From UBA6054 sp964522095 (GTDB taxonomy: Bacteria > Planctomycetota > Phycisphaerae > Phycisphaerales > UBA1924), in NCBI GenBank assembly GCA_964522095.1, contig CAZFSO010000104.1, positions 1 through 6,704 on the forward strand: a stretch of DNA of 6,704 bases, written 5' to 3'. Of the stretch, positions 1 through 4,783 are shown in pieces; the first letter of the stretch is position 1, and each line of letters begins with the position of its first letter. Both the position numbers and the translations under genes were made by a program. The notes below the pieces were generated by a model. That model was not told the origin of the DNA and ran no database searches. It worked only from the letters and a program-made list of their open reading frames with translations.

Positions 1-2
1 TC

Positions 3-104
3 GAGCAGCGCCTGACCGAACTGCGCGACAGCGTCACCGACGCCCCGCCGGTCGTGCCCCCGCCGCACAGCGCCGGGCCCGACGTCCCCCGCGAGCCGCT
101 CTGA
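3..104 (+). CDS. C-terminal end of an unidentified protein (5' partial)
   Basis: An open frame enters from the left edge and ends at TGA 102-104, giving 33 visible residues. It begins EQRLTELRDSV, which looks like the end of an amphipathic helix, and continues into a proline-rich tail (PPVVPPP) ending REPL. This composition fits a disordered C-terminus. No domain can be recognised from so little. The frame is supported by GC-rich third codon positions and by the gene spacing: the next start codon is 35 bp downstream on the same strand, so the two genes could be co-transcribed. The family is unknown. Confidence 0.55.
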   Translation, partial: EQRLTELRDSVTDAPPVVPPPHSAGPDVPREPL

Positions 105-128
105 CGCACCCGCGCGGGCGCCCCCGCG

Positions 129-134
129 TAGAGT
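129..134 (+). promoter_or_regulatory. Candidate -10 element (TAGAGT), possibly leaderless
   Basis: TAGAGT matches the TAnnnT pattern of a sigma70-type -10 box and is one of few A/T-containing stretches in the gap between the two genes. It ends 5 bp before the ATG at 140, so transcription would start at about the start codon itself. No Shine-Dalgarno-like purine run precedes this ATG, which is consistent with a leaderless mRNA. No -35 match is seen. A hexamer this loose can occur by chance. Confidence 0.3.
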
Positions 135-139
135 CCGCC

Positions 140-418
140 ATGCCCACAACGCCCGCCCGTCGCCGCCCGTCAACCCTCGCGGCCGCCGGTCTGATCGTCT
201 GCCTGGCCGCCCTGCCAGCCTGCCGCCAGAAGCGTGAGCCCGCCCCCGATGGCGTCGACTCCGCCCAGGCCGCCCGGCTCGGCCTGACGCCGGACGCCCA
301 GGACCCGACCGAGCGCGACAACGAGGCCGGCTACGGGCGCTGGCGGACCAAGCCCGAGCCGACCGGGACCGCCGACCCGCTCGCGCCGAGCCGCCGGCGC
401 ATCGACCCGAGGCGGTGA
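140..418 (+). CDS. Small predicted lipoprotein of unknown function
   Basis: This 92-residue protein has a basic N-terminus (residues 7-9 RRR), a hydrophobic core (about 13-25) and a lipobox LPAC with the acylated cysteine at residue 28, so a type II signal peptide is clear. The mature part is only about 65 residues, charged and proline-rich, with no hydrophobic core and no domain I recognise; it contains GYGRWRTKPEP. It is probably a short, mostly disordered, membrane-tethered protein in the periplasm or outer membrane. There is no Shine-Dalgarno sequence before the ATG. It ends 3 bp from the stop of the convergent peroxiredoxin gene. The call rests on the signal peptide and gene spacing; the function is unknown. 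Confidence 0.7.
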   Translation: MPTTPARRRPSTLAAAGLIVCLAALPACRQKREPAPDGVDSAQAARLGLTPDAQDPTERDNEAGYGRWRTKPEPTGTADPLAPSRRRIDPRR

Positions 419-440
419 GCCTCAACTGGCGATCGCCTCG
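408..440. terminator. Inverted repeats between convergent stops, possible bidirectional terminator
   Basis: GAGGC (409-413) and GCCTC (419-423) form a 5-bp stem around a 5-nt loop that holds the lipoprotein TGA. The alternative arm CGCCTCG (434-440) pairs with CGAGGCG (408-414) across a longer loop. No T-tract follows on either strand, so this is not a textbook intrinsic terminator. Its place between two stops 3 bp apart is the main argument. Stems this short are expected by chance at this GC content. Confidence 0.3.
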
Positions 441-916
441 AGCACCTTGTCAAAGTCCATCGCCTGACCGGGCTCGCGCGCCTGCACCCACGCGACCTTC
501 GGCGTCCCGTCCTCGCCGCGCTCGACCACCACCGTGCCGCGCTGCGCGATGTTCAGGTCCGCCCAGTACAGCCCGTACGCCCGGCACACCGCCCGGTGCA
601 TGTCCGCCAGCAGCCGGTGCTTGAAGCCCGACTGGTCCGACCACGCCTTCAGCGTCGCGAACGAGTCGCACGACACGCCCACGACCTCGCGCCCCGCGCC
701 GGACCACTTGGCCATGTCGCGGCTCACGCAGCCCATCTCCTCCGAGCACACCCCGGTGAACGCCATCGGGAAGAAGCACAGCACGACCGGGCCCTTCGCG
801 AGCGCCTCGGACAGCGTCCACTCCTGCTTGTTCTGGTCCAGCAGCGTGAAATCGGGGGCGTTGTCGCCGACGCGGACCGGCTCGGACCGGCTGGGCAGGG
901 TCGTGGTGGGGGCCAT
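422..916 (-). CDS. AhpE-type peroxiredoxin (AhpC/TSA family)
   Basis: This 164-residue cytosolic thiol peroxidase would reduce H2O2, organic peroxides or peroxynitrite. The thioredoxin-fold start is GDNAPDFTLLDQNKQ (residues 18-32). The active-site signature PxxxTxxC reads PMAFTGVC, with Pro50, Thr54 and peroxidatic Cys57, and the conserved arginine is Arg126 in AQRGTVVV. The pattern FFPMAFTGVC and the C-terminal EPGQAMDFDK resemble Mycobacterium AhpE, which has about 153 residues. Other cysteines are Cys47, Cys63, Cys83 and Cys111. Cys63 lies six residues after Cys57, close to but not at the five-residue offset of the BCP/PrxQ resolving cysteine, so the recycling mechanism is uncertain. The start is fixed by an AGGAGG site 5 nt upstream. 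It is divergent from yggS. Confidence 0.94.
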   Translation of the reverse strand: MAPTTTLPSRSEPVRVGDNAPDFTLLDQNKQEWTLSEALAKGPVVLCFFPMAFTGVCSEEMGCVSRDMAKWSGAGREVVGVSCDSFATLKAWSDQSGFKHRLLADMHRAVCRAYGLYWADLNIAQRGTVVVERGEDGTPKVAWVQAREPGQAMDFDKVLEAIAS

Positions 917-921
917 CTGTT

Positions 922-927
922 CCTCCT
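922..927 (-). promoter_or_regulatory. Ribosome binding site of the peroxiredoxin gene
   Basis: On the - strand this reads AGGAGG, a full match to the Shine-Dalgarno core, 5 nt before the ATG at 916-914. It excludes the longer upstream in-frame extension as the start. Confidence 0.85.
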
Positions 928-963
928 CGGTTGCGGTGCACGCCGCGCTCGGGCGGCTGCGCG

Positions 964-970
964 TATCCTA
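964..970. promoter_or_regulatory. Overlapping opposed -10-like hexamers in the divergent intergenic region
   Basis: TATCCT (964-969) on the + strand and TAGGAT (complement of 965-970) on the - strand both match TAnnnT and overlap by five bases. They would place starts at about 976 for yggS and about 958 for the peroxiredoxin, with leaders of roughly 30-40 nt. They lie in the only AT-bearing stretch of this 92-bp gap. No convincing -35 is seen on either side, so the assignment is tentative. Confidence 0.35.
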
Positions 971-996
971 GAGGCGGGGGCGGGCGGCAGGATGCC

Positions 997-1002
997 AAGG
1001 AG
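997..1002 (+). promoter_or_regulatory. Ribosome binding site of yggS
   Basis: AAGGAG lies 6 nt before the ATG at 1009. It decides the start: the frame stays open to 931, but that extension would cross the proposed promoter and part of the divergent leader, and YggS family members begin just before the helix that starts here. Confidence 0.85.
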
Positions 1003-1008
1003 AGCGAC

Positions 1009-1800
1009 ATGAGCGTACTCGCGGAGCGGTACACGCAAGTCAGGCAGCGCATCGCCGACGCGGCGGCGCGGGCGGGCCGGTCACCCGAATCGGTGTACCT
1101 CGTCGCCGTCACCAAGACGGCCGAGCCCGAGGACATCCGCGAACTGATCGAACTCGGCCACCGGGATTTCGGCGAGAACCGCGTCCAGCAACTCGTCCAG
1201 CGGGCCTCGGTCGTCGAGGAATGGTTCGACCGCGCCCGGATGCTCTCCCGCACCGCGGCCGACAAGGCGCCCTTCGACGCGACCAGGCCCGTCCGCTGGC
1301 ACATGATCGGGCACCTGCAGCGCAACAAGGCCCGCAAGGTCGCCGACCTGTGCCGCCTGGTCCACTCGGTCGACTCGCTCCGCCTGGCCGAGGAACTCCA
1401 GCAGTTCGCCAACAAGCACGACCGCGAGATCGAGGTGCTGGTCCAGGTCAACGTGTCCGGCGAGGAGTCCAAGGAGGGCGTGCCCCTGTCCGCCGCCGCC
1501 GCGCTGATCGAGCAGATCGACACCATGATCAACGTCCACGCCCGCGGGCTGATGACGATGGCCCCGCTGAGCCCGTCGCCCGAGGCCGTGCGGCCGCACT
1601 TCGCCCGCTGCCGGGAACTGTTCGAGGAACTGAGGACCGAGGGCTACGGCGAGGGCCGGTTCGACCTGCTGTCCATGGGCATGTCCGGAGACTTCGAGGT
1701 CGCGGTCGAGGAGGGGGCGAACCTGGTCCGCGTGGGGTCGGCGATCTTCGGCGAGGGCTCGCCCGAGCAGGACGAGGCCGCGGCGGCGGTCGACGACTGA
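1009..1800 (+). CDS. yggS: YggS/PLPBP family PLP-homeostasis protein
   Basis: This 263-residue cytosolic protein carries pyridoxal 5'-phosphate and keeps free PLP and related metabolism in balance; the family has no demonstrated enzyme activity. It folds like the N-terminal barrel of alanine racemase. PLP-binding Lys36 is in LVAVTKT (31-37), the same number as in E. coli. Other family blocks are FGENRVQ (54-60), WHMIGHLQRNK (97-107), VLVQVNVSGEESKEGV (143-158), RGLMTM (179-184) and SMGMSGD (222-228), followed by VRVGSAIFG. It is longer than the usual 230-odd residues because of an insert of roughly 15 residues between FGEN and WHMIG (about 65-95) and an acidic, alanine-rich tail. Divergent from the peroxiredoxin and convergent with the amidase. 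Confidence 0.96.
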   Translation: MSVLAERYTQVRQRIADAAARAGRSPESVYLVAVTKTAEPEDIRELIELGHRDFGENRVQQLVQRASVVEEWFDRARMLSRTAADKAPFDATRPVRWHMIGHLQRNKARKVADLCRLVHSVDSLRLAEELQQFANKHDREIEVLVQVNVSGEESKEGVPLSAAAALIEQIDTMINVHARGLMTMAPLSPSPEAVRPHFARCRELFEELRTEGYGEGRFDLLSMGMSGDFEVAVEEGANLVRVGSAIFGEGSPEQDEAAAAVDD

Positions 1801-1802
1801 CC

Positions 1803-1826
1803 CCGGGCCGAGCGGCTCAGCCCCGG
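1803..1826. terminator. GC-rich hairpin between yggS and the amidase gene, possible bidirectional terminator
   Basis: CCGGG (1803-1807) pairs with CCCGG (1822-1826). The stem continues inward, with one bulge and one C-A mismatch, to GAG (1810-1812) and CTC (1816-1818) around a CGG loop. It spans the 16-bp gap between the convergent stops and the last codons of the amidase gene. There is no T-tract. A strong stem at this place could end transcription from both sides, but this is inferred from position and pairing only. Confidence 0.4.
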
Positions 1827-2590
1827 TAGTCGCCCTGGGCCAGCGAGGCGAGGCGCCCGCCGCGGGAGCGGGTGCGGTCCATCTCGCGTTGGAGGTGCCG
1901 GCCGGGGCACGCGGTGGGGGCCATCTCCCGGTGGGTGCGGATCTCGTGCAGCGGCACGCGGGAGCGGCGCATCTCCGAGGCGATGAGCCGGTCGAGGGCC
2001 TCGAGGGCCGGGCCGGTGGGGGACTGGCGCTCGAAGTTGCCCAGCAGCACGATGCCGAGGTTGTGCTCGTTCTGCTCGCCCACGTGGGCGCCCTGGAGCG
2101 ACATGGGGCGGGCCTGCCAGACGCGGCCGGCGGGGTCGACGGCGTAGTGGTAGCCGATGTCGGCCCAGCCGCGCTGGACGTGCCCGCGCCGGATCGACTC
2201 GAGGCGCTGGGCGACCTCGGCGGTGCTCGCGCCGTTCAGGGGGCCGATGGCGTCATGGTGGACGGTGATCCGCCGGATCCCGACCATGGGCCTGGCCAGG
2301 GCGACGATGGGCGCGCTGCGGGTCCACTGGGAGCGCTGCACGGTGCCGATCATCGGGGCGGCCCCGGGCGCGCGGGCGACGCCCACGTCGTCCGCGGGCG
2401 TCCAGGGGCGGCGGATGAGCATGGGGTCTTCGGGGATCGGCTCGCCGAGTTTGCCGCCCTTGGCGTCGACGCGGCGCTTGGCGGCCGTGCCGCACCCGGC
2501 CAGCAGGGCCGGGAGCACGGCCCCGGCGAGCCCGGCGCGTGCGATCGAACGGATGGCGTCGCGGCGTGAGGGGGTGGGGACCTGGGGCAT
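1817..2590 (-). CDS. Tat-exported lipoprotein, PGRP/Amidase_2 family N-acetylmuramoyl-L-alanine amidase
   Basis: This 257-residue enzyme should cut the bond between N-acetylmuramic acid and L-alanine in peptidoglycan. The N-terminus has a twin-arginine motif SRRDAI (8-13), a hydrophobic stretch and a lipobox LAGC with Cys33, so it is probably exported folded through Tat and lipid-anchored. Residues about 34-105 are a linker. The catalytic domain shows ITVHHD (108-113, zinc His111 or 112), GYHY (146-149, catalytic-type Tyr147), GAHVGEQNEHNLGI (167-180) and THREMAPTACPG (219-230), where His220 and Cys228 have the spacing of the T7 lysozyme zinc ligands. The start at 2590 is chosen because it begins the signal peptide; the frame is open to 2725, but that extension crosses the promoter candidate. 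The ATG lacks a good Shine-Dalgarno site. Alternative role: cell-wall recycling rather than remodelling. Confidence 0.93.
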   Translation of the reverse strand: MPQVPTPSRRDAIRSIARAGLAGAVLPALLAGCGTAAKRRVDAKGGKLGEPIPEDPMLIRRPWTPADDVGVARAPGAAPMIGTVQRSQWTRSAPIVALARPMVGIRRITVHHDAIGPLNGASTAEVAQRLESIRRGHVQRGWADIGYHYAVDPAGRVWQARPMSLQGAHVGEQNEHNLGIVLLGNFERQSPTGPALEALDRLIASEMRRSRVPLHEIRTHREMAPTACPGRHLQREMDRTRSRGGRLASLAQGDYRG

Positions 2591-2634
2591 CGGGAGGTGG
2601 CCTCGGCTCGTACGGGGTTCGTGTCGTTTCGCTT

Positions 2635-2646
2635 CCGATGCATCGG
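2635..2646. repeat. Perfect 12-bp palindrome CCGATGCATCGG
   Basis: The sequence equals its own reverse complement, with no spacer. It lies 44 bp upstream of the amidase start, downstream of the proposed amidase promoter, so it would sit in the transcribed leader. A palindrome without a loop folds poorly as RNA and is better suited to binding a dimeric protein on DNA. No regulator is known for it. Confidence 0.5.
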
Positions 2647-2655
2647 TCAAGCGGG

Positions 2656-2690
2656 CGATCGCGGTGCAATCGTACCAGCGCCGATCGCGG
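2656..2690. repeat. Direct repeat pair CGATCGCGG flanking the amidase -10 candidate
   Basis: CGATCGCGG occurs at 2656-2664 and again at 2682-2690, start to start 26 bp, which is close to two and a half helical turns. The copies bracket the - strand extended -10 candidate at 2669-2677: one covers the expected transcription start, the other lies at about -20 to -28. This is the geometry of a repressor operator pair, but the core CGATCG is itself a common palindrome in GC-rich DNA. Confidence 0.4.
2669..2677 (-). promoter_or_regulatory. Candidate extended -10 promoter of the amidase gene
   Basis: On the - strand this reads TGGTACGAT, matching the extended -10 pattern TGnTAnnnT. Transcription would start near 2662, giving a leader of about 70 nt to the ATG at 2590. 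No -35 match is needed for an extended -10 promoter, and none is obvious. Confidence 0.35.
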
Positions 2691-2783
2691 ACGCGCGCCG
2701 GTGTGCGTTCCCGGGATCCCGCCAAGCGTCCCGATTCCGGGGGTTTTCCGACGCCGCGCGGCCCGGCGCGGGGGCGCCCGGTC

Positions 2784-2789
2784 TACCCT
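2784..2789 (+). promoter_or_regulatory. Weak -10 candidate (TACCCT) before the DUF481-mscS pair
   Basis: TACCCT matches TAnnnT and sits 37 bp before the ATG at 2827, within a very GC-rich stretch. Expected transcription start is about 2796. No -35 box is visible. Confidence 0.25.
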
Positions 2790-2814
2790 GTGCCTCCCGT
2801 GCGTGCCGGGGTCT

Positions 2815-2818
2815 GGAG
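2815..2818 (+). promoter_or_regulatory. Ribosome binding site of the DUF481 gene
   Basis: GGAG lies 8 nt before the first of three consecutive ATG codons (2827, 2830, 2833). The spacing favours the first; use of the second or third would shorten the protein by only one or two residues. Confidence 0.6.
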
Positions 2819-2826
2819 ACGAATCG

Positions 2827-3816
2827 ATGATGATGTTGCGTGATGGTGTGTTCAGGGCGTCGGCGGCGCTCGTGGGGCTTGCGGTTCTCGCCGGCGCTTC
2901 GTGGGGCGGGGATCGGTCGGACGCGGCGACGCGTCTGGCCGAGGCGCGCGCCGCGTACGAGGCGGCGCTCGCCGAACTGCGGGCCGCCGAGGCGGCGGCC
3001 GCGGAGGGGGGCGGGTCGGAGGGGGTCGGTGCGGAGCCCGCGCCGGCGGTCGAGGGCGGCGCGGCCGTGACGGCGGGCGCGGGCGTGGTGGCGGCCCAGC
3101 CGGACGCGTCGGCCCCGGCCCTGCCGGGCGAGGAGCGCACCGGCGGGGGGTTCTTCGACTGGGACGCCTGGGAGAAGAGCATCGACATCGGCATCACGGG
3201 CGCGTCGGGCAACACCGAGAACCTGAGCCTGCGCCTGGACGTTGGCGCTGCGCGCAACACGCCGGAGACCGAGACGAAACTGGCGGCGCTGTACCGCATG
3301 TCGAGCGAGGACGGCAACACCACGGAGAACCGCTTCCGGTTCGACGTGTTCAACGACTGGCTGCCGCCGGAGGGCTCGCGGATCCGCTGGTGGGCCAAGG
3401 GCGCGTACGAGTTCGACGATTTCCAGGCGTGGGACCACCGGGTGAGCGCCTCGGCGGGCGTGGGCTACGAGATCGTCAAGAACGACAAGCACGTGCTGGT
3501 CGGGCGCCTGGGCCTCGGCGGGTCGCAGACCTTCGGCGACGAGGAGGACTTCCGGCCCGAGGCGGTCGCCGGGCTGGACTACACCTACCAGATCAAGGAG
3601 AACCAGAAACTGACGGCCGGCACGGAGTTCCTGCTGGACGTGTCCGACGTGGACTTCTGGCGGACCAACTCGTACCTGCGTTACGAGGCGGTGATCGACC
3701 CCGAGAGCGGGATGAACTTCAAGACGGGCGTCACGCACCGCTACGACTCCCGGCCGGGCTCCGGCGTGGAGAAGAGCGACCTGGAATACTTCGCGACACT
3801 GGGCTGGAAGTTCTGA
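2827..3816 (+). CDS. DUF481 (YdiY-like) outer-membrane beta-barrel protein with coiled-coil N-terminus
   Basis: A 329-residue protein with a Sec-type signal peptide (about 1-24, hydrophobic core ASAALVGLAVLAG). Next come an Ala/Glu/Arg-rich helix likely to be a coiled coil (about 32-60), a low-complexity Gly/Ala/Pro linker (about 61-108) and a C-terminal domain (about 115-329). That domain has alternating polar and aromatic strands, starting IDIGITGASGNTENLSL (119-135), and ends in aromatic Phe329 (YFATLGWKF), as in outer-membrane barrels. The GASGNTE block is typical of the DUF481 family, some members of which are called salt-induced outer-membrane proteins. Molecular function is unknown. 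The coiled coil resembles periplasmic oligomerisation or wall-spanning segments. It is followed 19 bp later by mscS, probably in one transcript. The start is MMML; an extension upstream would have no ribosome binding site. Confidence 0.85.
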   Translation: MMMLRDGVFRASAALVGLAVLAGASWGGDRSDAATRLAEARAAYEAALAELRAAEAAAAEGGGSEGVGAEPAPAVEGGAAVTAGAGVVAAQPDASAPALPGEERTGGGFFDWDAWEKSIDIGITGASGNTENLSLRLDVGAARNTPETETKLAALYRMSSEDGNTTENRFRFDVFNDWLPPEGSRIRWWAKGAYEFDDFQAWDHRVSASAGVGYEIVKNDKHVLVGRLGLGGSQTFGDEEDFRPEAVAGLDYTYQIKENQKLTAGTEFLLDVSDVDFWRTNSYLRYEAVIDPESGMNFKTGVTHRYDSRPGSGVEKSDLEYFATLGWKF

Positions 3817-3823
3817 CCGCGCT

Positions 3824-3828
3824 GGAGG
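3824..3828 (+). promoter_or_regulatory. Ribosome binding site of mscS
   Basis: GGAGG lies 7 nt before the ATG at 3836, inside the 19-bp gap after the DUF481 stop. It supports separate translation initiation from a shared transcript. Confidence 0.75.
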
Positions 3829-3835
3829 GCGTGCG

Positions 3836-4783
3836 ATGGTGCAGGAGCAGTCGGAGACGGTCGCGCCGGTGGTGGTCGATGCCCAGGGCCACGTGATCCC
3901 GCCGACGCTCGGCGGGTTCGGCCGGTTCGTGCACCGGGTGGCGGACGGCGACTTCGGCCCGGGCACCTGGCTGCTGCTGTGGGAGTCGGTGGGCCGGCCG
4001 GTGCTGATCGCGCTGGTGCTGATCGTGCTGGTGTTCGCGGGCGCGGGCTGGCTGTTCCGCGTCAGCACGCGGGCGCTGACCAGGGCCCGGGTCGAGCCGA
4101 CGCTGACCCGGTTCCTGTCGAACCTGGTGCGGTACGCGGTGCTGATCGCCGGCGGGATCGCGATCCTCGGGACGCTGGGGGTGGAGACCACGAGCCTGGC
4201 GGCGGCGCTGGCGGCGGGCGGGTTCGCGATCGGCATGGCGCTGTCGGGGACCCTGAGCAACGTGGCCGCGGGGATCATGCTGCTGTTCTTCCGGCCGTTC
4301 AAGGTCGACGACACGGTGGTTGTGAACGGCGTGACCGCCAGGGTGTACCAGATCAACCTGTTCAACACCGAGTTGGACACCCCGGACAACCGCCGGATCA
4401 TCATGCCCAACAACTCGGTGTTCAACAACACGATCGAGAACGTGAGTTTCCACCCGCGCCGGCGCGTCGAGGTGGCGGTCGGCACGGCGTACGACGCGGG
4501 CCTGGACGAGACCAGGCGAGTGCTCGAGCAGGCGGCGGCCCGGGTCCAGGGCGGGCTGGGCGCCCCCGCGCCGGACGTGGTCCTGCTGCAGCTGGGCGCC
4601 TCGTCGGTCAACTGGTCGGTGCACCTGTGGGCCGCTTCGGCGGACTTCGGCGCGGTCAAGCAGCGCCTGATCCGTGAGGTCAAGGTCGCGCTGGACGCGG
4701 CGGGGATCGGCATCCCGTTCCCGCAGATGGACGTGCATCTGGACGGTGTGGTGCGTCAGGGTGAGCATCGGTCGGGGTTGTGA
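3836..4783 (+). CDS. mscS: Small-conductance mechanosensitive channel, MscS family
   Basis: This 315-residue inner-membrane channel opens under membrane tension to release solutes after osmotic downshock; E. coli MscS has 286 residues. Segments: a soluble N-terminus (1-45), TM1 (about 53-76), TM2 (about 98-114), and pore-lining TM3 (about 118-152) with GGFAIGMALSGTLSNVAAG (128-146) and FFRPF (151-155). The beta domain follows, with MPNNSVFNNTIEN (190-202), then the alpha/beta domain with LGASSVNW (253-260) and PFPQMDV (294-300). Against E. coli, the hydrophobic gate residues Leu105 and Leu109 align with Phe130 and Met134, and Gln112 with Ser137; the Gly113 hinge is kept (Gly138). It follows the DUF481 gene by 19 bp. 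The last 28 bp overlap the convergent asnB gene. Confidence 0.97.
   Translation: MVQEQSETVAPVVVDAQGHVIPPTLGGFGRFVHRVADGDFGPGTWLLLWESVGRPVLIALVLIVLVFAGAGWLFRVSTRALTRARVEPTLTRFLSNLVRYAVLIAGGIAILGTLGVETTSLAAALAAGGFAIGMALSGTLSNVAAGIMLLFFRPFKVDDTVVVNGVTARVYQINLFNTELDTPDNRRIIMPNNSVFNNTIENVSFHPRRRVEVAVGTAYDAGLDETRRVLEQAAARVQGGLGAPAPDVVLLQLGASSVNWSVHLWAASADFGAVKQRLIREVKVALDAAGIGIPFPQMDVHLDGVVRQGEHRSGL

Larger units (their letters stand above)
2591..2826. other. 236-bp divergent intergenic region between the amidase and DUF481 genes
   Basis: No gene is supported here. A 77-codon frame beginning at GTG 2597 and ending at 2830 has no ribosome binding site. The half near the amidase is less GC-rich and holds a palindrome, a 9-bp direct repeat and a candidate amidase promoter. 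The half near DUF481 is almost pure G/C and holds palindrome CGGGATCCCG (2712-2721), the hairpin arms CCGCGC/GCGCGG (2754-2759 and 2766-2771), and a weak -10 candidate at 2784. Confidence 0.7.

Noticed and set aside
931..1008. Longer yggS start at 931
   Set aside because: The AAGGAG site 6 nt before 1009 and family length favour the downstream ATG; the extension crosses the divergent promoter region.
450..1532. 360-codon - strand frame across yggS and the peroxiredoxin
   Set aside because: Its 3' half is an out-of-frame reading of the peroxiredoxin gene and its 5' half is antisense to yggS; there is no recognisable domain.
2591..2725. Longer amidase start at 2725
   Set aside because: The extra 45 residues would place the Tat signal internally and would include the promoter candidate at 2669-2677.
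2754..2771. CCGCGC/GCGCGG hairpin before the DUF481 gene as a riboswitch or small RNA
   Set aside because: It is made of G and C only, lies upstream of the -10 candidate and has no further conserved structure; chance pairing is likely.
2597..2830. 77-codon + strand frame whose TGA overlaps the DUF481 ATG
   Set aside because: The ATGA-type overlap looked like translational coupling, but the frame starts at GTG without a ribosome binding site, runs through the likely promoters and has a random-looking composition.
2647..4713. 688-codon open frame on the - strand opposite the DUF481 and mscS genes
   Set aside because: It is antisense to two well-supported genes and its translation is Arg/Pro/Ala-rich without domains. 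Long antisense frames are expected in very GC-rich DNA.
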